A stretch of DNA of 35,629 bases, taken from assembly GCA_965232985.1 (NCBI GenBank), contig CBDDRC010000027.1, positions 1-35,629 of the forward strand, written 5' to 3'. This DNA is from JADFDG01 sp965232985. GTDB lineage: Bacteria > Pseudomonadota > Gammaproteobacteria > Pseudomonadales > JADFDG01. Of this stretch, positions 6,961 through 15,685 are shown piece after piece. A program made the position numbers and the translations under genes. Each line of letters opens with the position of its first letter. Position 1 is the stretch's first letter. The notes beneath the pieces were generated by a model that was not told the origin of the DNA, ran no database searches, and saw nothing but the letters and a program-made list of their open reading frames with translations.

Positions 6961-7344
6961 GAGGCTGTCGATCACGCGTTGGAGCCGGATGCTGATTGCG
7001 GTAGCGAACTCGTCGAGATCGGCATTACCAATTGCACGCATGCTGGCAAGTGGATCGATGGCAGAGACCTGCACCCGGCCACCGCCAAAATCCTGTACCA
7101 CCACGTTGCACGGCATCATCACGCCGATATTCGCTTCCGCCTCAATGGCGCGATGTGCGAACTGCGGATTGCAGGCGCCGAGAATCTTGTAGGGCCGGAA
7201 GTCGACGCCGAGCTTCTTGCGCAGCGTGTCGGCGACGTTGATTTCGGTGAGGATGCCGAAGCCTTCTTTCTCGAGCCCACGGGTAACGGCGGCGAGGGCT
7301 TCGTCGTAGCTCATGTCCACCTGGCGACTGAAGCAATAGTTCAT
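6958..7344 (-). CDS. DUF302 domain protein
   Basis: A 128-residue protein that is essentially one DUF302 domain. The pattern is clear: an N-terminal strand YCFSRQVDMSYDEALAAVTRGLEKEGFGILTEINV, then TLRKKLGVDFRPYKILGACNPQFAHRAIEAEANIGVMMPCNVVVQDFGGGRVQVSAIDP, and a helical C-terminus. The conserved GACNP and the LMPCN-type (MMPCN) segments carry the family's two cysteines. There is no signal peptide, so it is likely cytoplasmic. DUF302 proteins adopt an alpha-beta fold of unresolved function, sometimes near sulfur or metal genes. GGAGAA stands four bases before the ATG. The gene lies 52 bases after the GAF protein's start-side operon partner region ends, but is read separately on the same strand after it. 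Confidence 0.9.
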   Translation of the reverse strand: MNYCFSRQVDMSYDEALAAVTRGLEKEGFGILTEINVADTLRKKLGVDFRPYKILGACNPQFAHRAIEAEANIGVMMPCNVVVQDFGGGRVQVSAIDPLASMRAIGNADLDEFATAISIRLQRVIDSL

Positions 7345-7396
7345 GGTGTTCTCCGTTGTTGTTTCATCATGGTCGGTTTTGCTTTGTTGCGAGTTT

Positions 7397-8623
7397 CTAG
7401 AGGGTGAAATCTGTCATGCCAGCACGGGAGAGCGCGTCGCGGGCATTGGCAGCCATCAGGGTGCCGGCCATGGCGCGGCCGATCCGGTCAATGAGCTCGA
7501 TGTTGTGGTCGCTGAATGGTTGCAGGGCACCGATCTCAATCACGGCGAGCGTCGTGCCCTGGTGTCGTATCGGTTCGACCAGCAGTTCCGTTGGCGAGGC
7601 GCTGCCTGTCGCCGTGCGGATCGGATGATAGTTCGCCGGCAAGTGCGTAAGCCGCAACCGCCGACCGTTCTCGGCGGCCTGACCGATCAGTGTCTCACCC
7701 TGGCCGAGTTCGTCGGCAGTACGCGTTTCGCCCTCCAGTGCCCAACTGCTGGCGCGGCGCAGGCGATTGCCATTGACGAGGTAGACAGTGCCGATCTGTC
7801 CTTGCATATGCTCAATAAGAAACTTCAGTGAGCGCCCGGCGATTTCGGTCGCGCTCAGGTTGCCGGCAGTCAGTTCCAGGTACTCGCCCAGCAGAGACTG
7901 GCGGCGGCTTTCGGCATCGGTGCGCGCGCGCAGCGTCTGTAGTGCCTGCATTTCCATATGGAGTGTTTGCGTGTTCAGCCATGCTGAACGCTCGCGCCGT
8001 TCGATGGTGTAGCTGACGACAGCACAGAGGCCTGCAGTGATCAGGTAATACTGGGTGAACGCTTGCCAGTTCACGCTCAGCCCTTCCAGCAGGCTGTCGA
8101 GAAACAACGCGACCGCCGGCAGCAAGGCCGTGCCGAGTGCGAAGAAACAGCGCAGGCGCAACAGGGTAAAGCCGATGATCAACTGCAGTATCACGTAGTA
8201 AATGAGTGCCTGGGCAAACGGATCACTGCCCAGCAGTATCGCAGCGCGCAAGGTGGTGGTTTGCGCGACGATCAGCCCGCACGCGACCATCAGGTGTACC
8301 TGGCGATTGATCATGCCCGTGGCCAGCAGCAGCCACATCAGCAGGAGTATGCCGGTGATCGGCAGCCAGCTGTGCGTGAACCACAACAGGGGAACCTGGG
8401 TGATGCCCACCATGGCAGCGCCGTAGAGCACCTGCAGAAGAAAAATCCAGGGTACGGCCAGGCGGATGATGTTCGTCGAGTTTTTGGTGTAGGCGTCGAG
8501 AAACTCGCTTTCCAATGGTTCGGAAAAGCGCAGCAGCCGGAAGTTGCCGGCCAGCGTGTCGGCAATCAGCGCTTGATGCTGATCGATCGCTGCGGCGGTT
8601 CCGGTTTGCTGCCGGTCTGTCAT
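7397..8623 (-). CDS. Membrane protein with C-terminal GAF domain
   Basis: A 408-residue putative sensor. About 50 polar residues at the N-terminus are followed by five or six hydrophobic segments between residues 53 and 205. Then come a coiled-coil-like linker (TLHMEMQALQTLRARTDAESRRQSLLGEYLEL, about 220-250) and a GAF-like domain (about 255-395). The GAF is supported by LKFLIEHMQGQIGTVYLV, GQGETLIGQAAENGRRLRL, and VEPIRHQGTTLAVIEIGALQPFSDHNIELIDRIGRAMAGTL. No kinase, GGDEF or other output domain follows. The architecture is like the front half of a hybrid kinase or diguanylate cyclase. Its ATG overlaps the rimO stop as ATGA, so translation should be coupled. How it signals is unknown. Confidence 0.72.
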   Translation of the reverse strand: MTDRQQTGTAAAIDQHQALIADTLAGNFRLLRFSEPLESEFLDAYTKNSTNIIRLAVPWIFLLQVLYGAAMVGITQVPLLWFTHSWLPITGILLLMWLLLATGMINRQVHLMVACGLIVAQTTTLRAAILLGSDPFAQALIYYVILQLIIGFTLLRLRCFFALGTALLPAVALFLDSLLEGLSVNWQAFTQYYLITAGLCAVVSYTIERRERSAWLNTQTLHMEMQALQTLRARTDAESRRQSLLGEYLELTAGNLSATEIAGRSLKFLIEHMQGQIGTVYLVNGNRLRRASSWALEGETRTADELGQGETLIGQAAENGRRLRLTHLPANYHPIRTATGSASPTELLVEPIRHQGTTLAVIEIGALQPFSDHNIELIDRIGRAMAGTLMAANARDALSRAGMTDFTL

Positions 8624-9990
8624 ACGCTGCGCTCACCCCACAGATCGTGATCGTCGCTATCGACAATTTTCACGTTGACGAAATCACCGGGCTTCAGGCC
8701 GATCGCGTCGTCAATGTAGACATTGCCGTCGATTTCCGGGGCATCGGCAGCGGAACGGCAGATTGCACCATCCTCGTCAACCTCATCAACCAGCACTGTC
8801 AGCGTGTGGCCGAGCTTACGTTCGAGTTTGCGGGCACTGATGCGTGCCTGCACTTCCATGAAAGCCTGCAGCCTTTCCTGCTGGATATCCGGATCAACGT
8901 GATCAGGCAGTGCGTTGGCTTTTGCACCTTCGACCGGCGAGTAGACGAAAGCACCCGCACGATCAATTTCCGCTGCCTCAAGAAAATCGAGCAATTCGGC
9001 GAATTCGGCTTCGGTTTCACCCGGAAAGCCGACGATGAAGGTGCTGCGCACGGTGAGCGCCGGCACGGCACTGCGCCAGCGCTTGATGCGCTCAATGGTT
9101 TTCTCCGCACTTCCCGGGCGCTTCATCAATTGCAAAATGCGCGGGCTGGCGTGCTGGAAGGGAATGTCGAGATAGGGCAGGATCCGGCCCTGCGCCATCA
9201 GCGGCATGATGTCGTCGACGTGCGGATAGGGGTATACGTAGTGCAGGCGCACCCAGACGCCCATTTCGCCCAGCGCCTCGCACAGGTCGTACATCTTCGA
9301 TTTCACCGGCCGGCCATTCCAGAAGTCGGTGCGGTATTTCAGATCCACGCCGTAGGCAGATGTGTCTTGCGAAATCACCAGCAGTTCCTTGACGCCGGCT
9401 TTCACCAACCGCTCGGCTTCTTCCAGCACGCTGCCAGCCGGGCGCGAAACCAGGTCGCCACGCATCGACGGGATGATGCAGAAGGTGCAGCGATGATTGC
9501 AGCCTTCGGAAATTTTCAGATAAGCATAGTGCCGTGGCGTCAGCTTGATGCCTTGCGGCGGCACCAGATCAATGAACGGGTTGTGATCCTTTTTCGGCGG
9601 CGCATGCAGATGCACGGCATTGACGACCGCTTCGTACTGCTGCGGACCGGTGACGGCCAGCACGTTCGGGTGCACGGCGGTGATTGTGCTGGCGTCCTTG
9701 CCCAGGCAGCCGGTGACGATCACCTTGCCGTTTTCCTTCAGCGCTTCACCGATCGCGTCGAGCGATTCCTGCTTGGCGGAGTCGATAAAACCGCAGGTGT
9801 TGACGACCACCACGTCGGCGTCTTCGTAGGTGGCGGAAACCTGGTAACCCTCCAGGCGCAGTTGGGTGAGAATGCGCTCGGAATCGACCAGCGCTTTCGG
9901 GCAGCCGAGGCTGACGAAGCCGATTTTCGGGTTGTCGTTGCCGGGGGGCCGCGAGGATGGGGCAGGTGCGCTGGACAAGGGTGCAGACAT
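8620..9990 (-). CDS. rimO: Ribosomal protein S12 methylthiotransferase RimO
   Basis: A 456-residue radical-SAM enzyme that adds a methylthio group to the conserved aspartate of ribosomal protein S12. The N-terminal UPF0004 domain holds the auxiliary cluster cysteines C30 (SLGCPKALVDSE), C66 (NTCGFIDSAK) and C95 (TGCLGKD). The radical-SAM cluster is C164-N-H-R-C168-T-F-C171, followed by IIPSMRGDLVSRP. RimO-specific DTSAYGVD, HYVYPYPH and PYLDIPFQHASP are present. A C-terminal TRAM-like part ends in LWGERSV. The start at 9990 is the first ATG; a TTG at 10017 is in frame, and neither has a strong ribosome site. The stop is fused to the start of the GAF protein gene. It diverges from the histidine-kinase gene. 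Confidence 0.97.
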   Translation of the reverse strand: MSAPLSSAPAPSSRPPGNDNPKIGFVSLGCPKALVDSERILTQLRLEGYQVSATYEDADVVVVNTCGFIDSAKQESLDAIGEALKENGKVIVTGCLGKDASTITAVHPNVLAVTGPQQYEAVVNAVHLHAPPKKDHNPFIDLVPPQGIKLTPRHYAYLKISEGCNHRCTFCIIPSMRGDLVSRPAGSVLEEAERLVKAGVKELLVISQDTSAYGVDLKYRTDFWNGRPVKSKMYDLCEALGEMGVWVRLHYVYPYPHVDDIMPLMAQGRILPYLDIPFQHASPRILQLMKRPGSAEKTIERIKRWRSAVPALTVRSTFIVGFPGETEAEFAELLDFLEAAEIDRAGAFVYSPVEGAKANALPDHVDPDIQQERLQAFMEVQARISARKLERKLGHTLTVLVDEVDEDGAICRSAADAPEIDGNVYIDDAIGLKPGDFVNVKIVDSDDHDLWGERSV

Positions 9991-10027
9991 GGGCAGGCCG
10001 CTCGGTCGGGGGGCCAAAGTTTACCGC

Positions 10028-10050
10028 GTTGCATCCCTTGCGGATGCAAC
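10028..10050. promoter_or_regulatory. Perfect 9-bp inverted repeat between divergent genes
   Basis: GTTGCATCC (10028-10036) and GGATGCAAC (10042-10050) flank a five-base centre. It lies in the 135-base gap between rimO and the divergent histidine-kinase gene, with a second small dyad GTTGG-CGG-CCAAC just after it (from about 10068). No T-run follows, so an operator or a leader hairpin is more likely than a terminator. Confidence 0.4.
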
Positions 10051-10125
10051 CTGTGCGCGGACATATTGTTGGCGGCCAACCCCGAACCGCTGTTAACTGG
10101 GGCTTCACTGCTGTCCGGATCCGCC

Positions 10126-12330
10126 ATGCCACGTGCCCCTTCCTTGTTGTTTGCAGCCTGGTCGATCCTGCTCCCTGCATGGCTGTTCGCGGTGGGGGCG
10201 TCTGCCGCCGGCCCGGTGACGGTTGGCCCTGGTGAGTTCAGCCGCGCGCTGGGACAGGACATCCGCGTGTTTGTCGATACCTCGCACAGCATGAGCATCG
10301 ATCAGGTCAGTCGCCTGCCGGACAGCGCCTTCGTTGCCATCACCCGCACGACGCCGAACTACAGTTTTTCGCCGCACACCTACTGGTTCCGCCTGCAGGT
10401 GCAGTGGGATGTTGCTGCTGCCGATACCTACCTGCTCACACAGGAATATCCGCTGACCGATTACCTGACGCTGTACCGCCCGCGCCCGGGCGGCGGCTAC
10501 GTGGCCAGTCGCACCGGTGACCAGTTTCCCTTTGCGCAACGCGAAGTGCCGATTCGTGCGTTGGGTTTCGTACTCACCGCGCAACCCGGTGCAGTGACGA
10601 CTTATTATGTGTCGGCACAAGGCGCCGGCACGATCTACATCGATCTGCACCTCGCGAGCCTGGCCAGTGCCCAGGCGACCAGCGAAACCCGGCACTTGTT
10701 GCTGGGCCTGTATTACGGCGCCTTGATTGCCCTGCTGCTGTACAACCTGCTGCTGTTCGCCACGCTGCGTGAGAGCGTCTATCTCTACTACACCATTTAC
10801 GTCGCGGCGCTGGGTGCTACCTTTTTTGATCTGAACGGGCTCGCATTCCGCTACTGGTGGCCGGAGCAGCCGGTGATGAACACCTGGTTCCTCGCCTTTT
10901 CGTTCATTGGCATGCATGCACTGGCAGAGTTTGCACGGCGTTTTCTCGGCCTGCGCACCAACTGGCTGGCGCTTGATCGACTGTTCTTCGTGTATTTGCT
11001 GATCAATGCGGTGGCCTTCGTCGCCGTCTGGATCGCGCCGCCGCGTCTGATGTACCCGGCTTCCCAGTATCTCGTTACCGCAGTGTCCGTCCTGTGCCTC
11101 GTCGCCGGTATGGTGCTCTGGTATCGCGGAGTGCGCGTGGCGCGTTGGTTTACCCTCGCCAGCGGCGCGTACATTCTCGGGGTGTTCGTTTACGTGTTGC
11201 AGAACTTCGACTGGTTGCCGGCAACGGTACTGAGCAACCACGCCGTGCAGGTTGGCTCGGTCATCGAAATGGCGGTGCTGTCGCTGGCACTTGCCGACCG
11301 CATCCGCATCCTGAAGCAGGAGAAAGAGGCGCTCGCGGCAGTCGGGCATCGCCATCTGCTTGATGCCAAACAGACGCTGGAGCATCGTGTGCAGGCGCGT
11401 ACCCAAGCGTTGATGGACAGTCTGCATGAGCTCAGTGAGAAGCACGCCACCCTGATCGCTGCACAGCAGCAACTGGTGCAGGCAGAGAAGATGTCCAGTC
11501 TCGGGGGATTGGTGGCCGGTGTTGCTCACGAGATCAACAACCCCGCCAATTTCACCCGCATTGCCGCCGAAAACATCAGCCGGGACATCGCCCAGTTGCA
11601 GGCGTTCCTGCAATCACTGGCGGATACGGAAAGCGATGCCAGCGTGCTCGCTGCGCTTGCAGATCGTTTCGCTCGCCTGCATGCCCAGCTGGCGCTGATC
11701 CATGAGGGAACCAACCGGTTGACGCAGATCGTCGGCGACCTGCGGCTGTTTTCACGGCAGGACGATGCAAAGATGCTTATTGCCGCCCCCGACGATGGCC
11801 TGCTCGCCACGCTCAACCTGGTGCGCGCGCAATATGGCACTCAGATCGATATCGTTCTGCATCAGCGTGACCGGGATGCGACCGGGTACTGCTACCCGAT
11901 TGCACTCAATCAGGTGTTCATGAATCTTGCGGTCAATGCCTGCCAGGCAATTCTGGCGGCGGCAGCGGGCAGGGGACGTAGCGGTATTGTCGGGCGCCTG
12001 GAAGTCGATAGCCGCCTTGAACAAGGGGCACGCGGCGCAGAGTGGGTAGTCGATTTTCGCGACGACGGGTTGGGCATTCCGGCTGATGTCAGGCAACATG
12101 TGTTCGAGCCGTTTTTCACTACGAAGCCGGTGGGTGAGGGGACCGGGCTGGGTTTGTCTGTGTCTTATGGCATCGTGCAAAAGCACAATGGGGAGATAAC
12201 GCTGGCATCCGAACCGGGGCAGGGAACCTGCTGTACGGTGCGGTTGCCGCTTGCAGGGACGCGCAACGACAACAATTCGCATGCAGGAGCGCACGGCGCG
12301 CTTCCGGGAGTTGATCATGGCGCTGTTTGA
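10126..12330 (+). CDS. 7TMR-DISM sensor histidine kinase
   Basis: A 734-residue membrane histidine kinase. A signal peptide (residues 1-23, LLPAWLFAVGASA) is followed by a periplasmic beta-rich 7TMR-DISMED2-type domain (about 30-175, with HTYWFRLQVQ and TDYLTLYRP). Seven membrane spans follow (about 185-395), starting LLLGLYYGALIALLLYNLLLF, typical of 7TMR-DISM receptors. A coiled coil (about 400-455) leads to the HisKA segment with phospho-acceptor H468 in GVAHEINNPANF. The HATPase domain has N604 (VNACQAI), DDGLGI at 646-651 and GEGTGLGLS. DISMED2 domains are thought to bind carbohydrate-like ligands; the ligand here is unknown. The start has no clear ribosome site. It overlaps the next gene by 14 bases, which points to a phosphorelay pair. 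Confidence 0.9.
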   Translation: MPRAPSLLFAAWSILLPAWLFAVGASAAGPVTVGPGEFSRALGQDIRVFVDTSHSMSIDQVSRLPDSAFVAITRTTPNYSFSPHTYWFRLQVQWDVAAADTYLLTQEYPLTDYLTLYRPRPGGGYVASRTGDQFPFAQREVPIRALGFVLTAQPGAVTTYYVSAQGAGTIYIDLHLASLASAQATSETRHLLLGLYYGALIALLLYNLLLFATLRESVYLYYTIYVAALGATFFDLNGLAFRYWWPEQPVMNTWFLAFSFIGMHALAEFARRFLGLRTNWLALDRLFFVYLLINAVAFVAVWIAPPRLMYPASQYLVTAVSVLCLVAGMVLWYRGVRVARWFTLASGAYILGVFVYVLQNFDWLPATVLSNHAVQVGSVIEMAVLSLALADRIRILKQEKEALAAVGHRHLLDAKQTLEHRVQARTQALMDSLHELSEKHATLIAAQQQLVQAEKMSSLGGLVAGVAHEINNPANFTRIAAENISRDIAQLQAFLQSLADTESDASVLAALADRFARLHAQLALIHEGTNRLTQIVGDLRLFSRQDDAKMLIAAPDDGLLATLNLVRAQYGTQIDIVLHQRDRDATGYCYPIALNQVFMNLAVNACQAILAAAAGRGRSGIVGRLEVDSRLEQGARGAEWVVDFRDDGLGIPADVRQHVFEPFFTTKPVGEGTGLGLSVSYGIVQKHNGEITLASEPGQGTCCTVRLPLAGTRNDNNSHAGAHGALPGVDHGAV

Positions 12331-13570
12331 CAATCGTTCTGCGGATCGCCGTTCCGACGGTGAGCGGGCAGAACAGCCACCTGTTTCCCGCTATGGCCTG
12401 CTGCTGGTCGACGACGAAACGCTCAACCTCACCGCCCTTGCGGCATTGCTTGGGGAAGACTATCGCGTATACACCGCCACCCATGGCGATGAGGCGCTCG
12501 CCTTGCTGCTTGATCCGGCCATCGGTTCCGGCATCCAGATGGTCGTCAGCGACCAGCGCATGCCAGGCATGACCGGAGTCCAGTTGCTCACCCGCATCCG
12601 GGCGCTGCGCCCGGACATCAAGGCCCTGCTGCTGACCGGTTACGACGACGTCAATGCCATTGTCAGTGCGATCAATGACGCGTCGGTGTACCGCTATATG
12701 CAGAAGCCGGTCGACATTCAGGAACTGCGGCTGGCGCTGTTGCGCGCCCGGGAGGCCTGGCAGCTGGAGCAGGACAACAAGAATCTGGTCGTTGCGCTGA
12801 GTCACTCGTACGAGAAGCTCGCCCTGCTGGACGAGGCCAAGACATCTTTTCTGCGCTATCTGGCGCACGAGGTCAACACGCCACTCAACTGGCTGGCGGC
12901 GACCACGGTGATCGACCGGGTGACGCTCGGCACCGAGACCGCACTGATGCTCAAGTACGTCGATCAGGGCCGCGAGCGCCTTTACGGGTTGGTTTCTGCT
13001 GTGCTGCGCTACTTTGAGGGGGCGGGGCTTGACCTGCGCGTGCACCCGCAGCCGGTTGATATCACGGCGCTATTGGCGGGCAAGGTCGCCCTGTTGCGGC
13101 GGCAGCATATTGGCGGCCTGTGCCTGCGCCTGGAGCAACCGCCCGGGTTGAGTGTGGAAACCGATCCCGGGTTGCTCGTGGAAATTCTCGATCACCTGCT
13201 CGAGAACGCAGTCGCACATGCGCTGCGCAGTGGCGATATGCCGGCAGTTGTGGTGCGCGCGGCAGCGACTACCGACGGCGTGACCATTGAAGTCCACAAC
13301 GGTGGCCGGGTGCCGGATGCCGCCACGATCGAACAGCTTTTCCAGCCGTTCTTTTTTTGCGGTTCGCTGCACGGTTTGAATGGCTACGGGCTTAGCCTTG
13401 CGACGGCTCGTGCCCTGGCGTTGACGCTGGGGGGATCGCTCGAAGCCGATACCGCCACGGTGACGCCTGGCGGGCTCTGCCTGCGTCTGCAGTTGCCGAT
13501 CCGCCTGCTGACAGGAGTGAGATCGGCGGCCGCAGGGGCCGCGCAGACAGCCTTGCCCGAAAACTCGTAG
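12317..13570 (+). CDS. Receiver-histidine kinase hybrid protein
   Basis: A 417-residue soluble protein. A receiver domain (about 26-145) has the acidic pair D32/D33, phospho-acceptor D79 (VVSDQRMPGM), T107 and K130. A coiled-coil linker leads to a HisKA-like helix with H184 in YLAHEVNTPLNWL and then an HATPase-like domain: LLENAVAHAL, a degenerate G1 box reading VHNGGRVP, and GYGLSLATARALALTLGGSL. The start at 12317 has GGGAG six bases upstream; two earlier in-frame ATGs lack this. There is no DNA-binding, GGDEF or other output domain. It probably takes phosphate from the upstream 7TMR-DISM kinase and passes it on through its own histidine. The next partner is not in the window. Confidence 0.85.
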   Translation: MALFDNRSADRRSDGERAEQPPVSRYGLLLVDDETLNLTALAALLGEDYRVYTATHGDEALALLLDPAIGSGIQMVVSDQRMPGMTGVQLLTRIRALRPDIKALLLTGYDDVNAIVSAINDASVYRYMQKPVDIQELRLALLRAREAWQLEQDNKNLVVALSHSYEKLALLDEAKTSFLRYLAHEVNTPLNWLAATTVIDRVTLGTETALMLKYVDQGRERLYGLVSAVLRYFEGAGLDLRVHPQPVDITALLAGKVALLRRQHIGGLCLRLEQPPGLSVETDPGLLVEILDHLLENAVAHALRSGDMPAVVVRAAATTDGVTIEVHNGGRVPDAATIEQLFQPFFFCGSLHGLNGYGLSLATARALALTLGGSLEADTATVTPGGLCLRLQLPIRLLTGVRSAAAGAAQTALPENS

Positions 13571-13639
13571 CGGGCGTTGATACGGCGGCCCGATTCCCCG
13601 ACAATGCCGCTCCCCTGATGGGGGCTCCGCAATGGGGCG

Positions 13640-13676
13640 TGCGTTGGTGATGCGTTTGTGAAAAGTGCGTTTGTGA
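13640..13676. repeat. Three 11-bp direct repeats upstream of the SRP RNA gene
   Basis: TGCGTTGGTGA (13640-13650), TGCGTTTGTGA (13651-13661) and TGCGTTTGTGA (13666-13676) stand in the same orientation about 40 bases before the 4.5S RNA. The first two abut and the third follows after four bases. They could be binding sites in the ffs promoter region or products of slippage. No clear promoter hexamers were found beside them. Confidence 0.55.
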
Positions 13677-13713
13677 GTGGCATGTCAGTTGCTTTGTTTG
13701 ATGCCCTCGTTAT

Positions 13714-13823
13714 GGTGGCCCTGCCGGTTCCCCCGCAACGCTTAGCTGTGAACTCCGCCAGGACCGGAAGGTAGCAACGGTAGCAGTGATGCGTGTGCCG
13801 GGGTGTGGCTGGCAGGGTCCACC
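13714..13823 (+). ncRNA. ffs: 4.5S RNA of the signal recognition particle
   Basis: About 110 bases. The ends pair as GGTGG/CCACC and, after a one-base bulge, CCCTGCC/GGCAGGG. The conserved core is plain: CCCGCAACGC on the 5' side, GGACCGGAAGGTAGCA containing the GGAA tetraloop, and GATGCGTGTGCCGGGGTG on the 3' side. This is the bacterial small SRP RNA that binds Ffh for cotranslational targeting. Its place just upstream of dnaX-ybaB-recR is the usual arrangement in many gammaproteobacteria. The exact ends are set from the terminal stem. Of the 366 bases between the kinase and dnaX, the remainder holds only the direct repeats before it and about 110 unremarkable GC-rich bases after it. Confidence 0.96.
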
Positions 13824-13936
13824 ACCCCTATTCGTGCCGAGCCACCCGCCGCCTGATGGCGCCTCGAAATCGTGCCAGCCGGGGGGCTGCTCCGGTAGCA
13901 TTGAACCCCTGTTTTCCCAGGCTGCCTTAACTCCGC

Positions 13937-15664
13937 ATGAGCTACCAGGTTCTCGCCCGCAAATACCGACCGCGCCGCTTCGAGGAGCTGATCGGCCAGG
14001 AGCATGTGCAGAAGGCGCTCAAGAACGCGCTGGACAACGATCGCCTGCACCATGCCTACCTGTTCACCGGCACCCGCGGTGTCGGCAAGACCACCATCGC
14101 CCGCATCCTGTCGCGCTGCCTGAATTGCGAAGTCGGCGTCAGCTCAAATCCTTGTGGCACCTGCGCCACCTGCCGCGAGATCGACGAAGGCCGTTTTGTG
14201 GACCTGATCGAGGTCGATGCTGCTTCGCGCACCAAAGTCGAAGACACCCGCGAGCTGCTCGACAACGTGCAATATGCGCCGAGCCGTGGCCGCTACAAGG
14301 TGTATCTCATCGATGAAGTGCACATGCTTTCCGCGCACAGCTTCAACGCCCTGCTGAAAACACTCGAAGAGCCGCCACCGCATGTGAAGTTTCTGCTCGC
14401 CACCACCGATCCGCAGAAGTTGCCGGTGACGGTGTTGTCGCGGTGCCTGCAATTCAACCTCAAGGCGATGACTGCTGATCGTATCGTCGCCCACCTCAAG
14501 GATATCCTCGGCCGCGAAACGATCGGTTTCGACGAGGCTGCGCTGTGGGAACTGGCGCGCGCCGCACAAGGTTCGATGCGCGATGCGCTGTCGCTCACCG
14601 ATCAGGCGATCGCGCACGGCAACGGTGTGTTGAATGACGCAGAAGTGCGCGCCATGCTCGGTACGGTCGATCGTCAATATGTTTGGCAACTCGGCGAGGC
14701 GCTGGCGCAGGCTGATGCAAAGGCCGTGCTCGCGGCCATCGACACGATTGCGGAAAACGCCCCGGACTGGGGTGATTTGCTCGCCGGCCTGATTTCGCTG
14801 TTGCACCGCGTCAGTGTGGCGCAGGTGGTGCCGGAGGCGATTGACGACAATCGCGGTGATCGTGCCGTGGTCATGTCGATCGCGGAGCGCATCACTGCTG
14901 CCGATATCCAGCTCTACTATCAAACCGCGCTGATCGGCCGTCGCGATCTGCCGCTCGCACCGGATGCACGCGCTGCCCTGGAGATGACACTGCTGCGCAT
15001 GCTCGCGTTTCGCCCGGCCGGCACGCCGCCGGCGGTGACTGTCGGCAATGCCGCCACTGCCGTCGCGAAGGTGCCGGGTGCCCCGACAACCAGCTCTGCA
15101 GCTTTGCTGCCGGTGAATGACAGCAGTACGAATCAGCACGGAGTCGTCACCGCCATCATGCCGGCGCCGCGCATTGTCGAGCGGCCATTGACGAACGTGG
15201 TGCCGATCACACTGCGTAGCGCGCCGGCTGCGTCGTTGGCGGCCAGTGCCGAGCCCATGCCGGGCGGCAATCTGGCGCCACTGTCGCGCGAATGGGATCA
15301 GCTCGTCGCACGGCTGACCGGCCTGCCACAGGATGTGCTGGCGCTGGCGCGCAACTGTGCGCTGGAATCGCGTGCCGGCAGTGTGTGGGAACTGGTTATT
15401 GCGCCGGGCAGTGACATTCTGGCCAAGGATGCCGCGATCCGGGCGCTGGAGGTGGCGGTGTCGGCGCAGATCGGTGAGCCCCTGAAGCTGAAGCTGATCA
15501 ATCGCGCGGTGCTCGGTGAAACGCCGCGCCTCGCTGCCGACCGGCGTGCGAAGGAGTTACTGACCCATGCCGAGCAGGTCATCCGCGGCGATGACAACGT
15601 GCGTGACATGATCACTGTTTTCGAAGCCCGCATCGTGCCGGGCAGTATCAAGCCCGGGAATTGA
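13937..15664 (+). CDS. dnaX: DNA polymerase III subunits gamma/tau
   Basis: A 575-residue clamp-loader ATPase. Walker A GTRGVGKT is at 45-52. The zinc module has C64, C73, C76 and C79 (CLNC, NPCGTCATC). Walker B/DEVH is in YKVYLIDEVHMLS, sensor 1 in LLATTDPQKLPVTV, and the SRC motif in LSRCLQF. Domain III follows to about 370. An Ala/Pro/Thr-rich linker (about 375-450) then leads to a C-terminal domain (SREWDQLVARLTGLPQ to the end) that corresponds to the tau region contacting the polymerase. It is shorter than E. coli tau (643 residues). I found no A-rich slippery heptamer, so production of a shorter gamma by frameshifting is not evident. There is no strong ribosome site before the ATG. ybaB and recR follow in the same direction. 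Confidence 0.97.
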   Translation: MSYQVLARKYRPRRFEELIGQEHVQKALKNALDNDRLHHAYLFTGTRGVGKTTIARILSRCLNCEVGVSSNPCGTCATCREIDEGRFVDLIEVDAASRTKVEDTRELLDNVQYAPSRGRYKVYLIDEVHMLSAHSFNALLKTLEEPPPHVKFLLATTDPQKLPVTVLSRCLQFNLKAMTADRIVAHLKDILGRETIGFDEAALWELARAAQGSMRDALSLTDQAIAHGNGVLNDAEVRAMLGTVDRQYVWQLGEALAQADAKAVLAAIDTIAENAPDWGDLLAGLISLLHRVSVAQVVPEAIDDNRGDRAVVMSIAERITAADIQLYYQTALIGRRDLPLAPDARAALEMTLLRMLAFRPAGTPPAVTVGNAATAVAKVPGAPTTSSAALLPVNDSSTNQHGVVTAIMPAPRIVERPLTNVVPITLRSAPAASLAASAEPMPGGNLAPLSREWDQLVARLTGLPQDVLALARNCALESRAGSVWELVIAPGSDILAKDAAIRALEVAVSAQIGEPLKLKLINRAVLGETPRLAADRRAKELLTHAEQVIRGDDNVRDMITVFEARIVPGSIKPGN

Positions 15665-15685
15665 GTGCGGGCATCAGGAGACCGG

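Noticed and set aside
8515..10125. N-terminal extension of the 7TMR-DISM kinase frame back to 8515
   Set aside because: The extension is antisense to rimO. The signal peptide at 10126 marks the true start.
10105..11613. Open frame of about 500 codons on the minus strand inside the histidine-kinase gene
   Set aside because: It lies wholly antisense to a gene with clear domains, and its composition (Gln, His, Arg, Gly rich) is typical of the shadow frame of GC-rich coding DNA.
13937..15664. Programmed frameshift in dnaX giving a gamma form
   Set aside because: No A-rich slippery heptamer was seen anywhere in the gene.
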